NCBI GenBank assembly: GCA_016871755.1
Contig: VHCJ01000011.1
Coordinates: forward strand, 28,390 to 92,389
Source of the DNA: Verrucomicrobiota bacterium
Lineage (GTDB): Bacteria > Verrucomicrobiota > Verrucomicrobiia > Opitutales > Opitutaceae
Direction: 5' to 3'
Length of the DNA stretch: 64,000 nt
In this document: positions 49,125-59,257 of the stretch, one piece after another
Position numbering within the stretch: the first letter of the stretch is position 1
Layout: every line of letters begins with the position of its first letter
The notes under the pieces: model-generated
Databases searched by the model: none
Told to the model about the DNA's origin: nothing
The model's input: only the letters and a program-made list of their open reading frames with translations
Position numbers and translations under genes: made by a program

Positions 49125-50156
49125 TCAGGTTGTCGGCACCGATTGGACCGTCCGCAGGATGCGGCCAGCGACCAGGTACGGGTCCGCCGCCGAATTCGGA
49201 CGCCGGTCCTCAAGGTAGCCCTTGTAGCCGTTGTTGACGAAGCTGTGCGGGATGCGGATCGAAGCCCCGCGGTCGGCCACGCCGTAGCTGAACTTGTCGA
49301 TCGACTGCGTCTCGTGGAGGCCGGTGAGGCGGAGGTGGTTATCGGGACCGTACACGGCGATGTGCTCGTCGCGGTACTTGTCGAACGCCGCCATCAGCTT
49401 CTCGAAGTAGACCTTGCCGCCGACTTCGCGCATGTGCTTCGTCGAGAAATTGGAGTGCATGCCGGAGCCGTTCCAGTCGAGCGGCGAGTTGAACGCGCCG
49501 AGGATCGGCTTGCACCGCCACTCGACGTCGATCTCGTACTCCTCGCAAAGCCGGGACATGATGTAGCGCGCGACCCACATCTGGTCGGCCGCGCTCTTCG
49601 AGCCCTTGCCGAAGATCTGGAACTCCCACTGGCCCTTCGCCACCTCGGCGTTGATGCCTTCAATCTTGATCCCGGCATCCAAGCAGATGTCGATGTGACG
49701 CTCGACGATCTTGCGGGCGACGGAGCCCACGTTGCTGTAGCCGACGCCCGTGTAGTACGGTCCCTGCGGAGCCGGGTAGCCACCCTTCGGGAAACCGAGC
49801 GGGGCGCCGTCCTTGTAGAAGAAGTACTCCTGCTCAAACCCGAACCAGGTGTCCGGATCATCCGGAATCGTCGCCCGCGAGTTCGAGGGATGCGGGACAC
49901 CCGTGTGCAGGAAGGTCTCGCACATCACCAACACGCCGTTCGTGCGCGTCGAATCCGGGAACACCGCGACCGGCTTCAGCACGATGTCCGAGCTCTTGCC
50001 TTCCGCCTGACGCGTCGAGCTTCCGTCGAAGCCCCAGTTGGGCAGCTCCGCGAGCGTCGGGAAGCTGGCAAATTCCTTGATCTGCGTCTTGCTGCGCAGT
50101 CCGGCCAGCGGCAGATAGCCGTCGAGCCAGATGTATTCGAGTTTGTATTTGGCCAT
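49125..50156 (-). CDS. glnA: Glutamine synthetase, type II (eukaryotic-like)
   Basis: 343 residues, much shorter than the type I enzymes (about 470) and typical of GSII. Signature blocks are YIWLDGYLPLAGLRSKT at the N-terminus, LPNWGFDGSSTRQAEG, FGFEQEYFFYKDG (Glu metal ligands), WEFQIFGKG and LDWNGSGMHSNFSTK. It makes glutamine from glutamate and ammonia with ATP. It lacks the adenylylation-loop context of GSI, so its control must differ; a near-consensus sigma-54 promoter lies 77-92 nt upstream. An intrinsic terminator follows. No glnB is adjacent. Confidence 0.96.
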   Translation of the reverse strand: MAKYKLEYIWLDGYLPLAGLRSKTQIKEFASFPTLAELPNWGFDGSSTRQAEGKSSDIVLKPVAVFPDSTRTNGVLVMCETFLHTGVPHPSNSRATIPDDPDTWFGFEQEYFFYKDGAPLGFPKGGYPAPQGPYYTGVGYSNVGSVARKIVERHIDICLDAGIKIEGINAEVAKGQWEFQIFGKGSKSAADQMWVARYIMSRLCEEYEIDVEWRCKPILGAFNSPLDWNGSGMHSNFSTKHMREVGGKVYFEKLMAAFDKYRDEHIAVYGPDNHLRLTGLHETQSIDKFSYGVADRGASIRIPHSFVNNGYKGYLEDRRPNSAADPYLVAGRILRTVQSVPTT

Positions 50157-50232
50157 GAGGGTAAGGTTGTTGCGGCGTTGGGACGGTGGACGGGGTCGTG
50201 GGACTCCAGCAACCGAAAACAGGCACGGAAAA

Positions 50233-50248
50233 GCACCTTACGTGCCAC
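50233..50248 (-). promoter_or_regulatory. Sigma-54 (-24/-12) promoter for glnA
   Basis: Minus-strand TGGCACGTAAGGTGCT matches the consensus TGGCACG-N4-TTGCT at all but one position, with the GG and GC dinucleotides exactly 10 nt apart. Transcription would start about 65 nt before the glnA ATG. No palindromic NtrC site was seen nearby. Confidence 0.75.
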
Positions 50249-50353
50249 CGCATTCCAGAAATCCCATTCATGCGAGAATTTTCCCCGCGCGTCGTTCGTC
50301 TGGACAATTTCAGGCACGGCCAGCCCTTGCCCTTCCGTCCGAAAAGCGCAAAA

Positions 50354-50791
50354 ATGCGCACCTTCGTGATCCATCCGGTCAAAGACACCCAGCGGGCGTT
50401 GGTGCGCATCGGCTACGATGGCCGGGTGCACAAGACGTTCCGCGGCCCGCTGGCCGAGGAGCGCTTCACCAACGAGGTCCGGGTCCTCCGCCACCTCGAG
50501 GCGCGGGGCTGCGACTTCGTTCCGCGGCTGCTCGAATCCGATCCGTCCACCCTCAAGATCGTCACGACCAACTGCGGTCGCATCGTCGAGCACCTCGATC
50601 CAGAACGCATGCAGGCCCTCTACGCGTCGCTCCCGCCATACGGGGTGCGCCACGAGGATCCGTTCCTCCGCAACGTGACCTACCGGACGTCCGACGGGCG
50701 GTTCTGCCTCATCGACTTCGAATTCGCCACAATCCTCGACGAGTCCGGCTGCCCGATCTCCGAGTCGCCGACCCGACCGCCGGACGCCTGA
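50354..50791 (+). CDS. Minimal protein-kinase-like protein
   Basis: 145 residues from ATG 50354 (MRTFVIHPVKDT); an upstream in-frame ATG at 50270 would add 28 residues. Despite its size it has kinase-fold catalytic residues in order: K27 (VHKTF, ATP lysine), E41 (FTNEVRVLRHLE, helix C), H100-x-D102-x4-N107 (HEDPFLRN, catalytic loop) and D121-F-E (LIDFEFATIL, metal loop). The normal C-lobe helices after the metal loop are missing; the protein ends about 22 residues later. Substrate could be protein or small molecule. It precedes a PP2C phosphatase by 28 nt, and the two may be co-transcribed as an opposed kinase/phosphatase pair. Confidence 0.65.
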   Translation: MRTFVIHPVKDTQRALVRIGYDGRVHKTFRGPLAEERFTNEVRVLRHLEARGCDFVPRLLESDPSTLKIVTTNCGRIVEHLDPERMQALYASLPPYGVRHEDPFLRNVTYRTSDGRFCLIDFEFATILDESGCPISESPTRPPDA

Positions 50792-50819
50792 CGTTTCCCG
50801 CCGCCCTCCCCTTCCCTCC

Positions 50820-51719
50820 GTGTCATCGGCCGAATCCCCCCCCTCCCCCGCTCCGCCGGAGTCCCCGGCCTCCGCCGCCCGGCCCGCACGCATTCGCTGG
50901 TCCGGCCTCACCGACCGGGGCCGGGTCCGCGCCAACAACGAGGACGCCTTCCTCGCCCTGACGTTCGATGGCCGCGAGGTGCGCTACCTCGGCAAGACCG
51001 GGGAAAGCGTCATCGATGGCCGCGAATTCATCTTCGCCGTCAGCGACGGCATGGGCGGCGCCAACTCCGGCGAAATCGCCAGCCGCATGGCCATCGATCG
51101 CATCACCCACCTGCTGCCCCAGAATCCGGTGCCGCGCAGCGGGGACGAACACGCCGCCCGCTCCGCAATCCTCACCCGTCTCTTCGCATCCATCCACAAG
51201 GATCTCCTCGCGCTCGGGTCCAGCTACGAGGAATGCGCCGGAATGGGCGCCACGCTGTCGCTCTGCTGGGTGACCGCCCGCGCGGTCCACTTCGCCCACG
51301 TCGGCGATTCACGTCTCTACGCCTTGCCGCTCGGCGGGCCGCTGCGCCAGCTCACCGCCGACCACAACCACGTGGGCTGGCTCCTGCGCCAGGGGCGGAT
51401 CAACGAGCGCGAGGCCCGCAGTCACCCGCTCCGGCACTCCCTCCATCGCGCCATGGGCGCGGGGCTCCGGGAGGCCGAACCCGACCTCGGGTCCTGCCCG
51501 GTCGGCGTCGGCGACCGCTTCCTGCTCTGCACCGACGGGGTCATCGATGGTCTCTGGGATCGGCACCTCGACGAACTGGCCCGGGACGACGCCTCCCTCC
51601 CCGCCGGCGAGTCGCCCGCCCAGCGCATCGTGCGCGAGGCCGTCGAAAAATCGGGGCGCGACAACGCCACGGCGCTGATCTTCGAATTCCTCGACGGCCC
51701 CACCCCGGCCGAGAGTTGA
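50820..51719 (+). CDS. PP2C-family serine/threonine phosphatase
   Basis: 299 residues from GTG 50820. After a proline/alanine-rich N-terminal stretch of about 25 residues, PP2C motifs are RVRANNEDAF (metal Asp), FAVSDGMGGANSGEIAS, GATLSLCWV, FAHVGDSRLYAL, RSHPLRHSLHRAMGA, LLCTDGVIDGL and GRDNATALIF. These place all the metal-binding aspartates. It would dephosphorylate Ser/Thr phosphoproteins in the cytoplasm. It lies after the kinase-like gene, and its stop overlaps the next start as TGATG. Confidence 0.93.
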   Translation: MSSAESPPSPAPPESPASAARPARIRWSGLTDRGRVRANNEDAFLALTFDGREVRYLGKTGESVIDGREFIFAVSDGMGGANSGEIASRMAIDRITHLLPQNPVPRSGDEHAARSAILTRLFASIHKDLLALGSSYEECAGMGATLSLCWVTARAVHFAHVGDSRLYALPLGGPLRQLTADHNHVGWLLRQGRINEREARSHPLRHSLHRAMGAGLREAEPDLGSCPVGVGDRFLLCTDGVIDGLWDRHLDELARDDASLPAGESPAQRIVREAVEKSGRDNATALIFEFLDGPTPAES

Positions 51720-52093
51720 TGTCCGCGCTCACGCCTCTCTTCGTCTACGGTACGCTCAAGCGGGGTCAGCCCGCCGCGTCGCGCCTTGCCGGACAGCGCT
51801 GCCTGGGACCCGCCCAGACGGGTCCGGGGTTCACGCTCCATCACCTCGATGGCTACCCGGGAATGGTTCGTCAGCAGGATCCCGAGGCCTTCGTCACCGG
51901 TGAGCTCTGGCTGGTCGATGACGCCTGCCTCCGCGCCCTCGACGACTACGAGGGCGTCGCCGAGGGGCTCTACCGGCGCGAGTCCATCACGCTTGTCACT
52001 CCGGGCCTGCCGGCGGTGGCGCACACCTACGTGTACGCGCGGTCCGTCATCGGCCGCCGGCGCATCGGCGCGGCTTGGCCGCCCGCGGAGTAG
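51719..52093 (+). CDS. Gamma-glutamylcyclotransferase-like (GGCT/AIG2) protein
   Basis: 124 residues from ATG 51719, which overlaps the PP2C stop (TGATG). The start FVYGTLKRGQPAASRLAG is the characteristic YGTLxxG substrate loop, followed by YPGMVRQQDPEAFVTGELWL and LRALDDYEGVAEGLYRRESI with the catalytic Glu (DDYEG). Family members cleave gamma-glutamyl amines, glutathione or gamma-glutamyl dipeptides to 5-oxoproline. Its position downstream of the kinase/phosphatase genes suggests co-transcription, with no clear metabolic connection. Confidence 0.85.
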   Translation: MSALTPLFVYGTLKRGQPAASRLAGQRCLGPAQTGPGFTLHHLDGYPGMVRQQDPEAFVTGELWLVDDACLRALDDYEGVAEGLYRRESITLVTPGLPAVAHTYVYARSVIGRRRIGAAWPPAE

Positions 52094-52205
52094 TTCCGAG
52101 ACCTCGGATCAGCCGGCCCGGCGAGCCATCGGGCCGCGCGGCACGGCCGCCGCTTTGCGTCGCTCCCCGCCCCACCGCCCGGCACCCGGTCGCCGCCGGC
52201 GCAGG

Positions 52206-52928
52206 CTAGGCCCCGCCGGGCGTGACGGCAGGCCGGGGCACGCGCGCGACCCGCACGAAGCGGGCGCGGAACAGCTCGTCCATCGTTTCCTGAAGCGCCG
52301 CCGGCACCCGCGCCGTCAAATCAGCCAGCGGCGGCTTCGGCCCAGCGTCTTCCTCCTCCTCCTCCCGCGCCGGACGGGCCGCCGGAACGCGCGCCACGGC
52401 CTCGGGAACCTCCGACGACTCGCCCGCCGCAATCACTTCCAGAGGTGGTCCCTCCTCGCCCGCCAGCCCCCCGTCGGCTTCCGAAAGTGCCCACTCATCG
52501 CGTTCCCGCCCCAACGCCTCGCTCTCCCGTCCCAACGCCTCGCCCACCGGCGCTCGTCCGTCGCCTCCGCGCGCCCGCCCATCGCCCCCCTGCGCCGGCC
52601 CATCGCTCACCCGCCCTGCCGCGTCGCCACCCTGCGCCGCCGGGTCGCCGCCCCCACCAAGCGCAGCGCCGCTCCGACCGAGCGCGCCACCGCCCGGCTC
52701 CGCGCCCGGCGACACCAGACGGTCCCCGTCCTGACCCTGCGCGGATGACGACGCCGCCGTGCTCGCCCCTCGGTAGCTCCGCGGGGCTCCGCCGGGTACC
52801 ACCGGCGGTCTGCCCGCTGCCTCCGCACGGGCGCCAACCAACGCGGCTTGGGACGCCGCGAGCGCGGACTCAACCTGCGCGGCCAGGCGCTGATTCAGCG
52901 CGAGGACCGCCGTCAGGCTTTTTTTTTT
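52206..52928 (-). CDS. dnaX: DnaX tau-type extension, reached by -1 frameshift at the A10 tract
   Basis: Reading the minus strand in the -1 frame from the A10 tract, the frame stays open to TAG at 52206-52208. It begins [20 protein letters not shown], an amphipathic stretch, then becomes a low-complexity linker rich in Gly, Ala, Glu and Asp. It ends in an ordered segment [20 protein letters not shown] and RVPRPAV. Joined to the frame-0 product, it gives a protein of about 619 residues, close to E. coli tau (643), in the place where tau carries its DnaB- and alpha-binding domains. There is no good independent start: the first in-frame start codon is a TTG at 52841. Confidence 0.75.
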   Translation of the reverse strand, partial: KKKSLTAVLALNQRLAAQVESALAASQAALVGARAEAAGRPPVVPGGAPRSYRGASTAASSSAQGQDGDRLVSPGAEPGGGALGRSGAALGGGGDPAAQGGDAAGRVSDGPAQGGDGRARGGDGRAPVGEALGRESEALGRERDEWALSEADGGLAGEEGPPLEVIAAGESSEVPEAVARVPAARPAREEEEEDAGPKPPLADLTARVPAALQETMDELFRARFVRVARVPRPAVTPGGA

Positions 52929-52937
52929 GCGCCCTCC
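52887..52937 (-). promoter_or_regulatory. Frameshift cassette in dnaX: SD-like GGAGG, A10 slippery run, downstream stem
   Basis: Minus-strand order: GGAGG (52937-52933), 4 nt, A10 (52928-52919), G, then frame-0 stop TGA (52915-52913). A perfect 6-bp hairpin GCGCTG-AAT-CAGCGC lies at 52901-52887. An internal SD-like element, an A-rich slip site and a stop right behind it mirror the E. coli dnaX arrangement; the stem is further away (17 nt) than usual. Transcriptional slippage on the A10, as in Thermus dnaX, would work equally well. Confidence 0.7.
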
Positions 52938-54064
52938 GGCTCGCCGCTCCCCGCTTCCGCGAGGGCCGCGATCTCGCGGATCAGGCTGTCGATGGCGCGG
53001 GCCCGGCTGGCCTCGACGGCCTTGAGCAGGGTCACCTCAAAATTGATCCGCTCGGCGAGGCCCAGACGCACGCTGCTCTCGCCCTCCCGGAGGGCGTCGA
53101 GCATGCGCGTGATCTGCTCCGTGGTCAGGCTAACCCCGCCCAGCTGCGCGCTCTTGCCCCCGTGGCCGATCGCGTCGAGCAACGCGGTCCGCACGCGCGT
53201 CTGCACGTCGGCCAGCAGCCGGACCAAGTCGCGTCCCGAGGCATCGCACGCGTCCACGATGCGCACCAATTCCGCGTGGTCGCCACTCGCGAGCGCCCCG
53301 GCGAGGGCCGCGACGGTCTCCTCGGCGACGAGGCCGTAGACGTCGAGGACATCGGCCTCGGCGATCGACTGCCCGCAGAACGAAATCATCTGGTCGAAGA
53401 TCGACTGGGCGTCGCGCATCCCGCCGTCAGCCATCCGGGCGATGCAGGCCAGCGCGCCGTCGGTCACGTCGATTTTCTCGTCGGCGGCGATCTTGCGCAG
53501 CCGCTCGACGATGAGCGGGGCCGGGATCGGCTTGAGGTCGAACCGCTGGCAGCGCGAGAGGATGGTCGGAAGCACCTTCTGCACGTCCGTCGTCGCGAAG
53601 ACGAACTTCACGTGCGCCGGAGGCTCCTCAAGCGTCTTGAGCAGCGCGTTGAACGCCTGGTTCGAGAGCATGTGGACCTCGTCGATGATGTAGACCTTGT
53701 ACTTGCCCTGCGCCGGGGCGTAGCGCACGTCGTCGCGGAGGTCGCGGATCTGGTCGACCGAATTGTTGGAGGCGCCGTCGATTTCGATCACGTCCATCGA
53801 CGTGCCCTCCGCGATGGCGCGCACCGCCGGATCGGCCGGATCAAAGTCGGCCTTCGGCCCGCCGGTGCAGTTCAGCGCCTTGGCGAAGATGCGGGCAGTC
53901 GAGGTCTTGCCCGTCCCGCGGGGTCCGACGAACAGGTACGCGTGGGCGATGCGGCCCCGGGCGATGGCGTTGCGCAGGGTGCGGACGACGTGGTCCTGAC
54001 CGACGACGTCGTCGAAGGTCTGGGGGCGCCACTTGCGCGCAATCACCTGGTAGCCGGAGGACAC
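52913..54064 (-). CDS. dnaX: DNA polymerase III clamp-loader subunit, gamma-type frame-0 product
   Basis: 383 residues from GTG 54064 ([17 protein letters not shown]), the conserved DnaX start; the longer frame upstream lacks similarity. AAA+ motifs: Walker [35 protein letters not shown], Walker [18 protein letters not shown], sensor [20 protein letters not shown] with the SRC arginine finger. Most DnaX proteins carry four zinc-binding cysteines after ALNC; here that stretch reads [17 protein letters not shown] with only one Cys. The frame-0 stop comes directly after KKKA in the A10 tract. The protein loads the sliding clamp at replication forks. Confidence 0.9.
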   Translation of the reverse strand: MSSGYQVIARKWRPQTFDDVVGQDHVVRTLRNAIARGRIAHAYLFVGPRGTGKTSTARIFAKALNCTGGPKADFDPADPAVRAIAEGTSMDVIEIDGASNNSVDQIRDLRDDVRYAPAQGKYKVYIIDEVHMLSNQAFNALLKTLEEPPAHVKFVFATTDVQKVLPTILSRCQRFDLKPIPAPLIVERLRKIAADEKIDVTDGALACIARMADGGMRDAQSIFDQMISFCGQSIAEADVLDVYGLVAEETVAALAGALASGDHAELVRIVDACDASGRDLVRLLADVQTRVRTALLDAIGHGGKSAQLGGVSLTTEQITRMLDALREGESSVRLGLAERINFEVTLLKAVEASRARAIDSLIREIAALAEAGSGEPEGAKKKA

Positions 54065-54228
54065 GCGACCAGTCCATGCACGCGCCGCGCCCGCGCAACC
54101 GAAAACTCCGCCGCCTCTTGGGAAGGCGGTGGCGCAGACCACCGCTCCCGTCCGGCGCGGTGCCGACCTCCGCCCGGACGCGGCCGACAGGGCGCGGCCC
54201 GGGGTCCGGCGCGGTCGTCGTGCGCTCC

Positions 54229-56946
<2,718 letters not shown>

Positions 56947-57078
56947 CGGTTTCTCGGAAGAGTGAAGCGTTTGAACTCGGCCGCCACCTGTTTGCAGCGG
57001 ACATGCAGGAGGAAAAGGCAGGTGAACCAGAAACCGTGCCAGTCCGCCGCCGCGATGGCAACCCCCGGGTCGGCGCGA

Positions 57079-59199
57079 TCAGGACTTCTGGAAGCGGCGT
57101 GCCAGTTCGCCGTGATTCAGCTCGATGTAGGTGGGGCGGCCGGTCGGGCTGGTCAGGGGCGCCCGGGTGGCAAAGAGTTGGGCAATCAGGGTGATCGCTT
57201 CCGCCTCGCCGCGCAGAGGCGGGAGGCGAACGCCCTTCGCCGATGCGAGCCGGGCAAGCTCCTCCCGGGCCAGCGCGAGGTCGTTCTCCTGCATGCGCCC
57301 TTCCCGCAGGGCGCCAAGGATGTCGCGAAAGAACGTCTCGGCATCCCCCGGCTCCAGCCACGCCGGCAGCGCCTCGAGCCGAAAGAAGCTGCGACCGAAT
57401 TCCGCCACCTCGAAGCCGTGGCGATTCAGGAAGTCGAGCCGGTCGAGCAGCAACGCCGACGAAACCGGATCCAACTCGATCGGAATCGGCAGGAGCAGGC
57501 GCTGGGACGGCACGTCGCCGGCCTTGAAGTCGCCTTGGATGCGCTCGAACCAGATGCGCTCGTGCGCCGCGCGCCGATCCAGCAGCACGAGCCCCGCCGC
57601 CGTCTCGAACAGGACCGTCGCACCGTGCGCGACCCCGACGAAGCGCCACGCCGCCAAGGGCCCACGTCCGCCCTCCCCCGCCGGCACCGGCGCGGGCCGC
57701 GAAAGCGAACCCGCCCCGCCCGGCGGCGGCGTCCCAAGGGCGGCCCGCTCAGCCGTCCGCACCCCCGGCAAAGGCGTCGGCGCCCGCGGCCCGAGCCCCG
57801 CCGGGACAGCCGTCGCGCCCACCCCACCCGCTCCCGCCTGAGCCGGGGGCACGGGTCCCGCAGCCGTCGTTCCGCCGCCCGGCGCCGCAGCGGCGCCCCG
57901 GGCTGCGACGGGCGATGCCGCGCCGATCGGAGCGGAGCCTGTCGCGAACGTTCCGGGCATCACCGACGCCGCGTCGGGCATCACCGCCCCCGCTCCGAGC
58001 ATTGCCGACGCCGCTCCGGGCGTCGCCACCCCGGCTCCTGGCATCGCCGACGCCGTTCCGGACGTCGCCACTCCGTCTCCTGGAATCACCGACACCGTTC
58101 CTCGAATCGGCGCCGCGGCCCCCGGCGCGACCGGGGAGGCCTCCGGCGCGACCGCGGACGCAGGAGGCCGCAGCGCCACCGTGGACTCCGCGCTCCACCG
58201 GCCCGCCTCGTTTAGGTCGCGCAGCCGCGCCAGCACGCTGCGGATGACGAACCCGCGGACTGCGGGTTCGCTGCGGAACCGCACTTCGCGCTTGGCGGGG
58301 TGCACGTTCACATCCACCGCCGCGGGATCGATCTCAAGGAAAAGGAAGGCCAGCGGATAACGGCCCTTCGGCAGCGAATCCTGGTAACTCTCGATCAACG
58401 CGAAGTTCAGCGTCCGGCTGTCGACCGGGCGCTGGTTGACGAAGGTGATCATTTCGTGCCGGGTCGAACGCCCCACCCCCGGACGGCCGATCAGGCCCCG
58501 CAGGCGGAGGCCGTCCGCCTCGCTCTCCAGCGGCACGACGGACTCCGCGATCTGCCGGCCGAAGATTTCGGCGATGCGATCCTCCAACCGCCCGCACTCC
58601 GGCGAGCGGAAGATGGTCCGGCCGTCCTCGATCAGGCTGAACGCCACGTCGGGCCGCGCGAGCGCATACAGCCTCACCCCTTGCACCAGGTGCGCGGCCT
58701 CGGTCGTGTCGCTCTTGAGGAACTTGCGCCGCGCGGGCACGGAATTGAAGAGCTGCGCCACCTCGACGCGGGTTCCGACCGGGCAGCCGCAGTCGCGGAC
58801 GTGGACGATCCGGCCACCGTTGACCAGGACCTCGGTTCCGACGTCGTCCTCGCGGCGGCGCGTCTGGAGGGTGAAGCGGGACACGCTCGCGATCGAAGGC
58901 AGCGCCTCACCGCGAAAACCGTACGAGCGCAGCCGATCCAGGTCGTCGGCCGCCACGATCTTGCTCGTCGCATGCCGCTCCAGCGCAAGGAGGGCGTCGT
59001 CACGGGCCATGCCGTGGCCGTCGTCCTCGACCCGCATCAACGCCCGGCCCCCGACCCGGAACTCGACCTCGATCCGGGTGGCGCCGGCGTCGAGCGCGTT
59101 CTCCACCAGTTCCTTCACGACGGCCGCCGGACGCTCGATCACCTCACCAGCGGCGATCTGGTTCGCGACGCGATCGGAAAGGATGCGGATCTGGCCCAT
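57079..59199 (-). CDS. mutL: DNA mismatch repair protein MutL
   Basis: 706 residues from ATG 59199 (MGQIRILSDRVANQIAAGEV, the canonical MutL start). The GHKL ATPase is complete: VVKELVENALDAGATRI, VEDDGHGMARDDALLALERH, GFRGEALPSIASVSRFTL. A low-complexity linker (about 365-500) contains four 14-residue repeats. In the C-terminal domain the metal-site motifs are altered: DRRA-x2-E-x4-E at 541-552 instead of DQHA, ASAK at 652 instead of the Cys-containing ACR-type motif, and SPTGRP at 684-689 instead of CPHGRP. That suggests loss of the intrinsic endonuclease, as in E. coli MutL. The MFS gene stop lies 58 nt upstream. Confidence 0.95.
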   Translation of the reverse strand: MGQIRILSDRVANQIAAGEVIERPAAVVKELVENALDAGATRIEVEFRVGGRALMRVEDDGHGMARDDALLALERHATSKIVAADDLDRLRSYGFRGEALPSIASVSRFTLQTRRREDDVGTEVLVNGGRIVHVRDCGCPVGTRVEVAQLFNSVPARRKFLKSDTTEAAHLVQGVRLYALARPDVAFSLIEDGRTIFRSPECGRLEDRIAEIFGRQIAESVVPLESEADGLRLRGLIGRPGVGRSTRHEMITFVNQRPVDSRTLNFALIESYQDSLPKGRYPLAFLFLEIDPAAVDVNVHPAKREVRFRSEPAVRGFVIRSVLARLRDLNEAGRWSAESTVALRPPASAVAPEASPVAPGAAAPIRGTVSVIPGDGVATSGTASAMPGAGVATPGAASAMLGAGAVMPDAASVMPGTFATGSAPIGAASPVAARGAAAAPGGGTTAAGPVPPAQAGAGGVGATAVPAGLGPRAPTPLPGVRTAERAALGTPPPGGAGSLSRPAPVPAGEGGRGPLAAWRFVGVAHGATVLFETAAGLVLLDRRAAHERIWFERIQGDFKAGDVPSQRLLLPIPIELDPVSSALLLDRLDFLNRHGFEVAEFGRSFFRLEALPAWLEPGDAETFFRDILGALREGRMQENDLALAREELARLASAKGVRLPPLRGEAEAITLIAQLFATRAPLTSPTGRPTYIELNHGELARRFQKS
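57940..58104 (-). repeat. 42-bp tandem repeat in the MutL linker (about 3.9 units)
   Basis: Four consecutive 14-codon units encode variants of (R/S/P)GTASAMPGAGVAT: RGTVSVIPGDGVAT, SGTASAMPGAGVAT, PGAASAMLGAGAVM and PDAASVMPGTFAT. They lie in the disordered linker, so copy number could vary without breaking either domain. Confidence 0.7.
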
Positions 59200-59257
59200 C
59201 GAGGGCGGGAATGTCGTGCAATCGTCCCGGAGCGCCAAGCGCTTTCGACGGACCGCC

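Noticed and set aside
52206..52841. Separate small gene downstream of dnaX
   Set aside because: First in-frame start is a TTG without ribosome-binding site and the open frame continues back to the A10 tract, so it fits a frameshift extension better.
57940..58104. MutL linker repeats as a CRISPR array
   Set aside because: Units are contiguous, in frame and without spacers.
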